From NCBI GenBank assembly GCA_948630815.1, contig CAPIEU010000008.1:3777-67776 (forward strand): a stretch of DNA of 64,000 bases, read 5' to 3'. Of the stretch, positions 39,401-47,036 are shown piece after piece. The stretch's first letter is position 1. Every line of letters begins with the position of its first letter. The stretch comes from an uncultured Clostridia bacterium (GTDB lineage: Bacteria > Bacillota > Clostridia > TANB77 > CAG-508). The notes beneath the pieces were generated by a model that was not told the DNA's origin, ran no database searches, and saw nothing but the letters and a program-made list of their open reading frames with translations. Both the position numbers and the translations under genes were made by a program.

Positions 39401-40266
39401 AATTGGAAGATAACTTTAGTTTGCTTTTAAATGAGTTAAATACTATTAAAGTTTCTTATGAAAATGCTGTTAATTCTCAAAATAGTGAATTTACTAATTT
39501 AAAAGATGGAATTTCTAATATTAATAATAATGATGTATTATCTGCTGTTTCAAATATTTATAAACAATTAGAAAATATAAATTCTAAATTTGATTACTTA
39601 GAGAAAAAATCTAAGGATAATGAGGCTTTAATTAAAAAAATGGTTAAGGAAAATACTGAAAGAAGTATTAAGGTTACAGATATTAGAAAATTAGATGATA
39701 AAGTTGTTAGAATGAAAGATTATTTAAAAAATATATCTAATTTAGATAACTCAAGTTCTAATGATATGGATCAAAACAATGATGTTATTCTTGCTAACAG
39801 TATAGTAGAGTCTGTTAATACTGAAACTATTAAAACTACCCAAAAAGAAGAAACTGTTAAGGAAAAACCTGCTAAAGTGGTAAACGCTGATAAAATTACT
39901 AAGAAACAAGAAATAGCTGAAGAAAAACCTGCTAAATTAGCTAAGGCTGATAAAGTTACTAAAAAAGAGGAAATTGTTAAAGAAAAACCTGCCAAATTAG
40001 CTAAAACTAATAAAGTTACTAAAAAAGAGGAAACTATTAATGAAAAGAATATTCAGGTAACTAAGACTGATAAAATTAGAGAGGACAATATTTCTAAAGG
40101 TGCTAATGTTAATGAACAAAGAAGTTCTGTTGTTGATTATAGTATAGCAAAAAGTAAAATGAAAAAAGGATTCTTTGGATTTGCTTCAAGACATGAAGAA
40201 GAGGATGAACCTATTAATATTGTTTCTCAAATTCTTTGTAAAAATAATGAGGAGTCTGTGGGATAA
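36403..40266 (+). CDS. Wzz/BY-kinase (CapAB-like) protein with long coiled-coil extension
   Basis: The 1287-residue product has AAGGTGATG before its start. Residues 1-200 form a Wzz chain-length domain with two membrane helices (about 20-45 and 178-198). Residues about 250-450 form a CpsD/Wze tyrosine kinase: Walker A SGSMGEGKSFVSSN, Walker A' VILVDTDMRKGR and a Tyr cluster KYYYGNHNEVY. From about residue 520 to 1110 it is coiled coil built of about 33-residue repeats (ILDELNNIK with QNEYI), including a perfect 99-codon duplication. The tail has Lys/Pro/Ala repeats (KEKPAKLAKADK). Polysaccharide export control is known for the front half; the coiled coil is not known to me in this family. Confidence 0.8.
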   Translation: MENFDINRFFKILCNCKLYICFVLILFIVMGYFYSFYYVTPLYDSSATVVLVQNENLENENNDFSITQADIALNQNLLSTYTKIAKSTKVLEQVINNLNLDISANDLSNLVSVEAVNNAEVFKISVVNEDKFLAASITSELLNVFSNEVQSLYNMNNVYTIDMAKVNDTPYNVNHFKDIIIFAFIGIFASLGIVIIVYLLDTTIKSEHEVEYYTKLPVLSTIPKYLDNQSKTFSELIVNAEPKSPIAECFKTFRTNIMFSIQNKKLNTILVTSGSMGEGKSFVSSNLAVSFAKSGKKVILVDTDMRKGRVHKIFNLMNNAGLSNVLSNIGINGSTVNINNYIQKSGVPNLHIMTSGDVPPNPSELLSSINMRRFLEALNTQYDIVICDGTPCTLVTDSVILSKIVDTTVIVTAAKISKLDTLNKIKKSITIVGGNIGGVVINKMPISAKSYQNKYYYGNHNEVYTGFDMENDMDDSLLDNVLCISEDVFIDTEIEPTESLDTDYDSSNYENNNFDKLSNILLDNSKDIAELKGLYKNVVQDSLDIVYKNENAASVMKQIENIKELYQSNIDTQNEYIAVIDDKISNFRLEENSNAILDELNSIKASYEDAINYQNEYIAELDSKIADIDVDGDTNTNAILDELNNIKTSYENAISSQNEYIDEYISDLNDRIASFNVTDNFSSILSELNNIKNSYEDSINSQNEYLSGKVEDNSNAVLDELYNFKISYEEGISSQNEYIARKVRNNSNSILDELNNMKSTYENSINSQTEYLDKKVGNNSSVILDKLNNIKNSYEDSINSQNEYLSGKVEDNSNAVLDELYNFKISYEEGISSQNEYIARKVRNNSNSILDELNNMKSTYENSINSQTEYLDKKVGNNSSVILDKLNNIKNSYEDSIVYQNAYIDERIENNSNNILDELNNIKASYENAINYQTRCVAELDNRIANLGLDDDFNIVLDELNTIKATYQDAIMLQTEYIAELDNTIANFRAELDNTIANFKLEDNFSLLLNELNTIKVSYENAVNSQNSEFTNLKDGISNINNNDVLSAVSNIYKQLENINSKFDYLEKKSKDNEALIKKMVKENTERSIKVTDIRKLDDKVVRMKDYLKNISNLDNSSSNDMDQNNDVILANSIVESVNTETIKTTQKEETVKEKPAKVVNADKITKKQEIAEEKPAKLAKADKVTKKEEIVKEKPAKLAKTNKVTKKEETINEKNIQVTKTDKIREDNISKGANVNEQRSSVVDYSIAKSKMKKGFFGFASRHEEEDEPINIVSQILCKNNEESVG
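38476..39069 (+). repeat. Perfect 297-bp tandem duplication inside the coiled coil
   Basis: 38476-38772 and 38773-39069 appear identical base for base by eye, and a third copy begins (39070-39093) before diverging. The period is 99 codons, so the frame is kept. The absence of silent changes points to a recent event. Confidence 0.9.
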
Positions 40267-40335
40267 AAAGGTCAGGCACGAGGCTCGCCCCTACATTTAA
40301 CTTTACATAGCATAATTTTTCTATAATATAAAATA

Positions 40336-40376
40336 ATTGCTAGAATAATAATATATTATTCTAGCAATATTTGTTT
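40336..40376 (+). terminator. Terminator of the Wzz/BY-kinase gene
   Basis: ATTGCTAGAATAAT (40336-40349) pairs with ATTATTCTAGCAAT (40355-40368), followed by a T-rich run. A degenerate palindromic repeat (GGTCAGGCACGAGGCTCGCC) lies before it at 40270. Confidence 0.8.
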
Positions 40377-40465
40377 TATTAATTTAATTTTTAATTCTTT
40401 CCAATTACATTCTCCTATATATTTAGAGTCCTTACTTAATTCTAATTTAAGACTAAATATTCAAT

Positions 40466-40798
40466 CTATTTTAGTTCGTCTAATGCATTTTTTATTGCTA
40501 TGTTTACTAGTTTGTATATTGATAAATTATATTTTTCTCTTAATTCTTCTAACCCTTTAAAGAATGATTCTCTTATTAATAGTGAATGCTGTACTGACAT
40601 TTTTTCTGTTTCTTTTTCATATAGTTTTACATTTTTTGTTTCTATCAGTTCTTCTATACATCCATTAATTAACTGGTTTGTTGATGTATGATATACATTT
40701 TTAGATAATTTATCTATTTTTTCATATAAATCATCATCTATCGCTATTGTCTTTTTTAATAGTGGCTCTCTTTTCCAAAATCTATCAAATGCTCCCAT
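40466..40798 (-). CDS. Ribbon-helix-helix-like small protein
   Basis: The 110-residue protein (AAGGAGAG site) contains KTIAIDDDLYEKIDKLSK followed by TSTNQLINGCIEELIE, the strand and two helices expected of a CopG/Arc-type DNA-binding unit. A second helical half ends in KLVNIAIKNALDEL. It is probably a small regulator. Targets are unknown. Confidence 0.55.
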   Translation of the reverse strand: MGAFDRFWKREPLLKKTIAIDDDLYEKIDKLSKNVYHTSTNQLINGCIEELIETKNVKLYEKETEKMSVQHSLLIRESFFKGLEELREKYNLSIYKLVNIAIKNALDELK

Positions 40799-40941
40799 AA
40801 TTCTCTCCTTTATTTTCTACTAGAAAAATTATACAAATATGGTATGCAGTTTTTAACTATGTATACATATAGATTTTTTATGTATTTTCTTGCATTTTAG
40901 TAAAATTTAACTTATAATGTATGTATAGGAGGTAACCTAAG

Positions 40942-41356
40942 TTGTATATTACTGATAGTTTAGTTGAATTTTTACATAATTCTATGATTTTATCTAGTTC
41001 AACTATTATTTTAACTGATTTAGATAAAGTGATTTTTGTAGCTTCTAATGATGATAATAATTATTTGAATAAAAGTTTACATGATAGCTTAAAGAATCTT
41101 GTATACTTATATACTACTGATCCTTGTTATGCTGACTATATGAATGTTTCTATGGATACTATTGTTCCTATTGTCGATAATGATGATGTTTCAAAATATA
41201 AATCTCAAATTATTTTGCCTATTATTCATAATAATATTGTAGATCGGTTTGCTTATTTTTGTTACTGATGAAAGGGAATATTTAGATTCTAATTTGAAAT
41301 ATGCCAAAACCGCTAAGCATTTTGTAGAAATTTTTAGTACAAAGGATTATTTGTAA
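40942..41356 (+). CDS. SpoVT C-terminal-like (GAF-type) regulator (+1 shift at codon 102)
   Basis: The TTG start follows TAGGAGGT. The zero frame ends soon after CGG (41245-41247) as RFAYFCY. Skipping the C gives NIVDGLLIFVTDEREYLDSN and a final helix KYAKTAKHFVEIFSTK, a natural GAF-fold ending, in a 137-residue protein. The pattern (sensor strands, VIFVAS, then I-x-G strand and final helix) resembles the C-terminal domain of SpoVT without the AbrB DNA-binding part. It lies 40 bases before the M14 peptidase gene and may share its transcript. Sporulation control is inferred. Confidence 0.7.
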
Positions 41357-41396
41357 CTTTTTTACTATTTTTTCATAATATGTTTTAGGTGATTTT

Positions 41397-41585
41397 ATGG
41401 GAATTGTTTCTACTAATGTTTCTTATAATTATGATGTTTTACTTAATAATCTGTATTCATTAAAAGATGTATATCCATTTTTGTACATAGGTAATATTGG
41501 TAATAGTGTTCTTGGTAATAAGATTTTTTATTTTAGGATTGGTAGAGGGGAAAAAGAAGTTTTTTACAATGCTTCTTTTCATGCT
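41397..41585 (+). pseudogene. M14 zinc peptidase, fragment 1 of 3 (residues 1-63)
   Basis: The 5' piece has an AGGTGA site and encodes the N terminus up to RIGRGEKEVFYNASFHA, where the zinc-binding HANEW of gamma-D-glutamyl-diaminopimelate-type M14 peptidases begins. It is cut by element 1 directly after the GCT codon for Ala63. The reading continues at 49182 and then at 56165. Joined, the three pieces and four +1 shifts give a 306-residue protein with whole-codon arithmetic. Such enzymes cut peptidoglycan stem peptides, often in sporulation or wall recycling. Confidence 0.85.
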
Positions 41586-41604
41586 AAGGGCTGAATATAT
41601 CAGT
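41580..41604. other. attL of element 1
   Basis: Bacterial half CATGCT, core AA (41586-41587), seven bases, then arm ATATATCAGT (41595-41604). The arm is the exact complement of ACTGATATAT at the other end, which is also seven bases from its AA core. Confidence 0.85.
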
Positions 41605-41622
41605 ATGACTTGTCCTATATAT

Positions 41623-41646
41623 AGGGGAAATATTGCTATTTCCCCT
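41623..41646 (-). terminator. Terminator of the element 1 recombinase
   Basis: AGGGGAAATA (41623-41632) and TATTTCCCCT (41637-41646) form a 10-bp perfect stem just after the recombinase stop. The T run is weak. Confidence 0.6.
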
Positions 41647-41654
41647 AAACTTAC

Positions 41655-43226
41655 TTATATCAATTTATCAAGGTTCACTTTAAGTTTAAATTCTAAATTC
41701 TTTCCTTCATATATAATAATTTTATCTAATACTTGGGCTAAAACTTCTTTTGCTGGTTCTTCTGCTTTTATTATCTCATCAAAATATTCTAGTGCTTGTT
41801 TCACTTTTTTAACTTTATCTTTTTGTGTTTGATTTTCTAAATATCTTAAAGTTTCAGTTATTTTAGTTATTTCCTTTAACTTATCTTCTATCATTTGTGA
41901 ATATGTTTCTTCCACTATTTCTTCTTCCTCTGCTGTTTTAACTTTGGTCATTTCCTTTACTTTCTGCATTTGCATTTGTCTATATTCTTGCTTTATTCTC
42001 TCTAGTTTTATCTTTAACTTTTCTTGATTACTCTGTGATTTCTTTTTAACTTTATCTAAATTCATACCTTTTAGAAAATCCTTATATTCTGTTCTTACTG
42101 CTTTCAAAAATATTTTAAAATTTTCTAATATGTATTGTTCTTCTACTGTATGATAGGTACACCTTAATTTCCTATATTTACTATAATTCAAACATTCATA
42201 ATATTTTTTTCCATATCTCATATAACCAGTCGCTGACGCTCCACAATCCCCACACCTCACAAATCCACCAAATATATAATAGTGTTTTCCTTTCTTATAA
42301 AGACTTGTACTTTCTGCTCTTTGTTTCAATATTTCTTGTACCTTATTAAACTGCTCCTCTGTTATTATTGCTTCGTGGTGGTCTTTAAATTTATGACGTT
42401 CTTCTTCTGGTATTATTTTTACTTTTTTTCCATGTATCCCTATAACCTCTTTTTTATGTGTTACTAATGTTCCTATATATGTTTTATCTCTTAAAATCTT
42501 ACTAATCATATCTGTTTCCCAATATTCTCTTACTTTTCTTTCTATGTTTCTTCCTCTTGCTTTCTTAAATCTTTCTGCTTCTATAATAGATGGGTTTTTA
42601 AAATCATATTCCGTATTAAGTTTTTTGGCTATTGATGTCATTCCATAACCTTGTTCATATAAATCAAATATTGTTTGTACCGCTTCTCTGACTTCTTCAT
42701 TTACTGTAAGTGTTCCACCTTTTCCTTTTATATAACCATATCTTGGTCCTTGTATTACTGTTCCCGCTTTCATTTTATTACCTAATGAATCTCTTACTTT
42801 TCTTGATGTTTCTTTTACATACCTTTCATTGTACCAAGTTTCAATACCTACTATATCGTCATCGTCTGTTAATAAATTAAATGTACATCCTCTTTGTTTA
42901 ATTAGTATCAATTCTACTTCTTCCGTTTTCCATTTATTTATAATCATTTGTGCAATTCCATTATTCCTTGAAAGTCTTGATAAATCTTTCATTAGTACAA
43001 TTGGTTTTTCTTTACTTTCATTTACTAAATTATATAATTCATTAAATGCTGGTCTATCTTCTATTGGAATATAACCCGATACATTATCGTCTTCAAATGT
43101 TCTTTCAATTTCCCACCCTTGCTCTTCTGCATACTCTTTGGCAATATCATTTTGTGTTTTAATGCTTCCATAATTCTTTTTATCTTCATCTTTACTTATT
43201 CTTGAATAATTATATACTTTCTTCAT
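41655..43226 (-). CDS. Large serine recombinase of element 1
   Basis: The 523-residue integrase has a resolvase-type catalytic domain with Ser11 in YSRIS and the arginine motif LMKDLSRLSRN. A recombinase domain follows (GPRYGYIKGKGG), then a zinc ribbon (CGDCGASATGY, then YECLNYSKYRKLRC) and a C-terminal coiled coil. It cuts att sites at a two-base core; the AA core seen here fits. Its stop lies 67 bases from attL. It has no in-frame CGG, although TCG GGT and similar straddling cases occur. Confidence 0.95.
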   Translation of the reverse strand: MKKVYNYSRISKDEDKKNYGSIKTQNDIAKEYAEEQGWEIERTFEDDNVSGYIPIEDRPAFNELYNLVNESKEKPIVLMKDLSRLSRNNGIAQMIINKWKTEEVELILIKQRGCTFNLLTDDDDIVGIETWYNERYVKETSRKVRDSLGNKMKAGTVIQGPRYGYIKGKGGTLTVNEEVREAVQTIFDLYEQGYGMTSIAKKLNTEYDFKNPSIIEAERFKKARGRNIERKVREYWETDMISKILRDKTYIGTLVTHKKEVIGIHGKKVKIIPEEERHKFKDHHEAIITEEQFNKVQEILKQRAESTSLYKKGKHYYIFGGFVRCGDCGASATGYMRYGKKYYECLNYSKYRKLRCTYHTVEEQYILENFKIFLKAVRTEYKDFLKGMNLDKVKKKSQSNQEKLKIKLERIKQEYRQMQMQKVKEMTKVKTAEEEEIVEETYSQMIEDKLKEITKITETLRYLENQTQKDKVKKVKQALEYFDEIIKAEEPAKEVLAQVLDKIIIYEGKNLEFKLKVNLDKLI

Positions 43227-43288
43227 ATAATCCTACCTCTCTTATTTAGTTTGCTAGTGCATATATTGCTATATGCACTAACTTGTTA

Positions 43289-43492
43289 CTAACTATTAAC
43301 TGCTACTAACTGTAACATTGCTTTTAGTGATGTCATTATTTCATTTTGTCCTCCAACAAAAACCACCACTCTATTTTTTCCATTTCTTAACCCTTTTATT
43401 TCTTCTTTTATATCTTTTGCTTCTGCTTCTTCTGCTCCAAGAAATACTTGGGTTACTCTATCTTTACCTATTACAACATTATTAACTTTCAC
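43289..43492 (-). CDS. Small protein downstream of the lone HsdS gene, unknown
   Basis: The 67-residue frame starts with GTG after a GAGGTG site. It is charged, with a Glu/Ala/Lys helix (GAEEAEAKDIKEEIKGLRNG) and a short hydrophobic strand (RVVVFVGGQNEI). I do not recognise it. A position next to the integrase could suit an excision factor, but nothing in the sequence proves that. Confidence 0.5.
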   Translation of the reverse strand: MKVNNVVIGKDRVTQVFLGAEEAEAKDIKEEIKGLRNGKNRVVVFVGGQNEIMTSLKAMLQLVAVNS

Positions 43493-43566
43493 TTGCTAAC
43501 ACCTCATTAAATCTTATGTTGTAAGTCTCTCAATATGCTTCAATGCACAAAAAAAGACTTCTGCCA

Positions 43567-43585
43567 AAGTGGGAAAATCCCACTT
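43567..43585. other. Short perfect hairpin
   Basis: AAGTGGGA (43567-43574) and TCCCACTT (43578-43585) form an 8-bp stem with a three-base loop. There is no T run on the plus strand. Purpose unknown. Confidence 0.4.
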
Positions 43586-43707
43586 GACAATAAAGTCCAA
43601 AACAATTATAATTATATTGGTCGTATAATTAAGTGTTTAGACTTGATTATATTAAATTTTGATATGAAAATCGGTTGCTCCAACAACTGATTTTCATTTT
43701 TTTACTT

Positions 43708-44328
43708 TCATAGGGCATTACCTCCTCTCACCATTTCTTCAATGCTATTTTGTACTTGATTTAATTGTTTAACTGCATTGGTATATCTATTGATAATTTC
43801 TTCTTGCTCTTCTAAACTTATTATTGGAATAGATAATTGTTCTAACATTGCTACTGTAATTCTTGCTTGCCTTGTATTTTTTGTGCATAGTTTTAAAATC
43901 CTATTCCTAATGCTACTTGAATTTAATATTGTGTATAAATATTTTGGTATAACTTTATCGCTTGTTACTCTTATTATTAAATTGCTATCATTGTATACAC
44001 AATCTTCCGCTTGTATATCTTCCATAAAAATTATGTCCAACTGGTCTTTACCTGGGAATACTGGTATCACTATGTCACCATTTTGTATGCTATAATCCTT
44101 ATATTTCTTGCTTAAATCTTGTTTAATGCACATTATATGTTCTAGCTTCTTTATATCTTTTTCTACTGCTAATGCTTTAATTATTTTATGTCCTAGAAAT
44201 CCTACTTTCCCTTTACTTTCAATTATATCTGCTTTTTCTTGTGCTTTAAATATTGAAAAATTCACTTTTTTATCAACTTGCAATCCTTTCATTGTTACAC
44301 CTAATTCATTTATTTTACTATAATCCAT
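43708..44328 (-). CDS. HsdS-like single target-recognition protein
   Basis: The 206-residue protein has a GGAGG site. It matches one half of a type I specificity subunit: a target-recognition region and the characteristic ISLEEQEEIINRYTNAVKQL helix that packs as a spacer coiled coil. Full HsdS has two such halves, and no hsdM or hsdR is present. It may act as a dimer with host type I enzymes, changing their specificity, or be an orphan. An inverted repeat sits directly in front of the gene. Confidence 0.7.
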   Translation of the reverse strand: MDYSKINELGVTMKGLQVDKKVNFSIFKAQEKADIIESKGKVGFLGHKIIKALAVEKDIKKLEHIMCIKQDLSKKYKDYSIQNGDIVIPVFPGKDQLDIIFMEDIQAEDCVYNDSNLIIRVTSDKVIPKYLYTILNSSSIRNRILKLCTKNTRQARITVAMLEQLSIPIISLEEQEEIINRYTNAVKQLNQVQNSIEEMVRGGNAL

Positions 44329-44340
44329 AATCTATTCCTC

Positions 44341-44386
44341 CAAGTTAAGTGTATTTTTAACTTAAATGTATTATACACTTAACTTG
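44341..44386. promoter_or_regulatory. 13-bp perfect inverted repeat upstream of the HsdS-like gene
   Basis: CAAGTTAAGTGTA (44341-44353) and TACACTTAACTTG (44374-44386) flank a 20-base AT spacer that holds another AACTTAA. It sits 13 bases before the start codon, where an operator would be expected. Confidence 0.55.
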
Positions 44387-44440
44387 TTTGGTTTGTCAAT
44401 AACCTCCTTAAAATTTTTTAAATATTTTTACTAAATATAA

Positions 44441-44463
44441 AAAGGTGGAAAATTCCACCTTTG
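44441..44463 (-). terminator. Terminator of the small resolvase
   Basis: AAAGGTGGAA and TTCCACCTTT form a 10-bp perfect stem 20 bases after the stop, followed by a short T run on the minus strand. Confidence 0.65.
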
Positions 44464-44482
44464 ATTATATACCAATATTTAC

Positions 44483-45100
44483 TTATACTGTTGTTTCAAC
44501 TTGTTTTGCTAACTTATAAAATGTATTTCTTTTCATATTTGCATTTGCCATTGCTTGGGTGGCTGTTTGCTTACCATTTTTCCATTTGCTATATTCTGTC
44601 ATAAATGCTTCTGTTATTTCTGCCTTTGGTCTACCTAAATGCTTATTTTGTGCTTTCGCTATGGCTATTCCCTCGGCTTGCCTTTTCTTTATATTATTTC
44701 TTTCATTTTCTGCATTATAAGATAAAATCTGCAATACTAAATCTGCTACAAATGTTCCTAATAAATCTTTGTGTAATCTAGTATCAAGTAATTCCATATC
44801 TAACACTTTAATATCTGCCTTGCATTCTGTTGTTAATTCTTGCCATTCTTTTTTTATCTCTATATAATTTCTGCCTAATCTATCAATAGAATGTATAACC
44901 AATAGACTATTTGGGCTATCTTTTAACATTCTTTTTAGTGTTTGATATTCTACTCTATTAAAATCTTTTCCGCTCTGCTTATCTAAAAATATCCTTTCTT
45001 TTGGAATTCCAAAATCTAACATTGATTGTAATTGTCTGCTTTCGTTTTGGTCTTTGCTACTAACTCTTATATAACCATATACTTTTTGTTTGTTTTCCAT
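44483..45100 (-). CDS. Small serine resolvase/invertase
   Basis: The start at 45100 follows GGGGTGGG. The 205-residue protein has the catalytic serine in YIRVSSKDQNESRQ, the motif LLVIHSIDRLGRN and a C-terminal helix-turn-helix (QAMANANMKRNTFYKLAKQ). It belongs to the Tn3-resolvase/invertase type, distinct from the large recombinase. It may resolve multimers of the element or invert a segment. Two perfect inverted repeats just upstream are candidate binding sites. Confidence 0.9.
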   Translation of the reverse strand: MENKQKVYGYIRVSSKDQNESRQLQSMLDFGIPKERIFLDKQSGKDFNRVEYQTLKRMLKDSPNSLLVIHSIDRLGRNYIEIKKEWQELTTECKADIKVLDMELLDTRLHKDLLGTFVADLVLQILSYNAENERNNIKKRQAEGIAIAKAQNKHLGRPKAEITEAFMTEYSKWKNGKQTATQAMANANMKRNTFYKLAKQVETTV

Positions 45101-45186
45101 AATACCCACCCCTTGGTCAGCTATTATAAATGCTCTGTTTGTAAAAGTCAAGGCTATTTTATAAACATTTGTAAAATATTTTTACC

Positions 45187-45241
45187 ACCTTTATAAACAC
45201 AATATTCACTATTTTTTAAGTGTTTATAAAGGTATACCTTT
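45187..45241. promoter_or_regulatory. 14-bp inverted repeat and overlapping palindrome upstream of the resolvase
   Basis: ACCTTTATAAACAC (45187-45200) and GTGTTTATAAAGGT (45220-45233) are perfect complements with a 19-base spacer. AAAGGTATACCTTT (45228-45241) is a perfect palindrome. It could be a res-like site or an operator. Confidence 0.55.
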
Positions 45242-45334
45242 ACAAATAATAAGTTTAAACTAATATGTAATACAAAGAAACCCCTTTCTCATAGAGATAG
45301 GGGAAAAGAAAATATATTTACTTTTTAAGACAAA

Positions 45335-45664
45335 TCACTCGTCCATTTTAAGGAAAAAGATTTCTTCCGGATCAGATACTCTGCTACTAAAGGCGATGTC
45401 GTCTGCAGAAATGTAATTGACAGATTTCCAACAACCGTGTTCTGCCTTGTCAATATGAATATTGGTTAACGGGAATTCTTTCGTACCATGCCATAAAAGA
45501 CTACATTGACCTGCAAATTCTTTGTATTGATTGCATGTTTTCTCCAATTTTTCTACTGCATTTTCATGAAGAAAAATCCATGCATTCTTTGTCCGGTCGC
45601 CCATCTCTGCCAAAATATCTAATGGGCATTTGTCTTTTGGTACAATTGTTACTTCTTTTTTCAT
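45335..45664 (-). CDS. Unknown 109-residue protein with foreign codon use and an in-frame CGG
   Basis: The protein (MKKEVTIVPKDKCPLDIL at the start) has a clear AGGAGG site but no family I know. Its bases are visibly richer in G and C than its neighbours, with codons such as GAC, TTC, CCG and GCC. It contains CGG in frame (45595-45593) within MGDRTKNAWIF. Here skipping the C leads to a stop within about 14 codons, while straight reading gives a good protein. It is the only in-frame CGG in the window that does not mark a needed shift, and looks recently acquired. Confidence 0.6.
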   Translation of the reverse strand: MKKEVTIVPKDKCPLDILAEMGDRTKNAWIFLHENAVEKLEKTCNQYKEFAGQCSLLWHGTKEFPLTNIHIDKAEHGCWKSVNYISADDIAFSSRVSDPEEIFFLKMDE

Positions 45665-45906
45665 AGTAAGTCCTCCTTGAATTGATTATAATAGTAAATA
45701 GTACCTATAACTATGTGATATTATTCACATCTATATAAATTATACAATATTTTACATAAAATTGCAAATTTTATATTTTCAAAAATATGGTCTATTGCAA
45801 AATTATATGCTTTTATTGCTTGTAATATAAAAATGTCTTAAATTAAATCCTCGTTGCAACCTCTTATTGCTAATTTGTTATTTGTATTAGATATTTTCAA
45901 AATACA

Positions 45907-46443
45907 TTAAATTTTGCCAGTTAGTGTGAAATTTCTTCGCTTATCTCTTAATAGTTGACAATTCTCAATCTTATTATTTTTACTACCTCTTACACTCACA
46001 TAATATTTATAATTTCTAAAAGTATATTTTGATAAATTATCACAATTAACTATTTCTATTTCTGTATTTATGAATGGTTCGGTTGGTTTGCCATTTTCGT
46101 CAAATGCTTGTACTACATAATTACTATTTCTTTTTGGTGTATATATCTTGCCAAGTATTTTCTTGGGCTTTAATAAACTATAATACATAACTTGAGTTTT
46201 TACTTGTAATAATCTTGCTATCTTTAGTGCCACTTTTTCAGTACCAATAACTGCAATCTTATTTGTACCTTTTACTAAAAAGAATACAAGTTTTAATTCA
46301 TCGGCTATTACTACAAATTTATTGAAAAGTCCGTAATTTAGGTCATAAAGTATAGTTATGACTGGCGATGTATCTAACTTGGAAAAAGATACAATTTCTT
46401 CAATTGGTATTTCTTGTAATTCAATTATTTCTAACTCTTTCAT
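45907..46443 (-). CDS. Hypothetical protein of element 1 (178 residues)
   Basis: This beta-rich soluble protein (ELQEIPIEEIVSFSKLDTSP, then strands and a basic C terminus) has a GGAGATG site and begins immediately after the TAA of the upstream gene, so the two are translationally coupled. I recognise no domain. Confidence 0.55.
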   Translation of the reverse strand: MKELEIIELQEIPIEEIVSFSKLDTSPVITILYDLNYGLFNKFVVIADELKLVFFLVKGTNKIAVIGTEKVALKIARLLQVKTQVMYYSLLKPKKILGKIYTPKRNSNYVVQAFDENGKPTEPFINTEIEIVNCDNLSKYTFRNYKYYVSVRGSKNNKIENCQLLRDKRRNFTLTGKI

Positions 46444-46698
46444 TTAATACATCTCCATTTCTAAAAAATCTGTGCAAATGTTACTTAATGTCATATAACT
46501 TATATTAACTAAATTGTAAATATAACTTGCTGTTGCTGGGTCAACTGATATTTCTTGTAAACGAATTAAAATATCATCAATTGTTTGTTTCTCTAATTGT
46601 AATAAATCTGCGATGTCTAGTCTATCATTATTTTGTAAACCCTCCGTTAAAATCTTTCTGCTTGCTGATGTTTTACTAATCTGTTTTCTGCTTATCAT
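46444..46698 (-). CDS. Hypothetical helical protein of element 1 (84 residues)
   Basis: The start at 46698 is chosen for its GAGGAGGTG site. It is all-helical (DRLDIADLLQLEKQTIDDIL), overlaps the upstream gene by 23 bases and is coupled to the next. No family is recognised. Confidence 0.5.
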   Translation of the reverse strand: MISRKQISKTSASRKILTEGLQNNDRLDIADLLQLEKQTIDDILIRLQEISVDPATASYIYNLVNISYMTLSNICTDFLEMEMY

Positions 46699-46924
46699 TT
46701 TTCTGCACCTCCTCGTCATTTAATTTAAAAATTGTATATGCTTTTTCTAATAATGTTTTACTTTTAAAAAGTAAGGTGGTTATATATTCACAATCTGCTT
46801 GGCTTAAATCTGTTGTGAATTCTGCTAATGTTTCTAGTTGTCTTATGATTTTACTATTTTCATAAATACTTGCTTTAACTGATGTATCGTGTTGTAAGTC
46901 TTGTCTAATCTCAATTAAGTGCAT
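46676..46924 (-). CDS. Hypothetical helical protein of element 1 (82 residues)
   Basis: Small helical protein (ENSKIIRQLETLAEFTTDLS) with a GGGGTGG site, first of three coupled small genes downstream of the Rep-like gene. No family is recognised. A copy-control or accessory role is only suggested by position. Confidence 0.5.
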   Translation of the reverse strand: MHLIEIRQDLQHDTSVKASIYENSKIIRQLETLAEFTTDLSQADCEYITTLLFKSKTLLEKAYTIFKLNDEEVQKNDKQKTD

Positions 46925-47036
46925 ATAACCACCCCTAACATAAATTTGAAAGTTCTAATCTGGAAAAATTAGAATTTGTGCATTGTACTTTTTTAGTACC
47001 TGCTCATTAATATTTTACATTTTCTTTTTAGAAATT

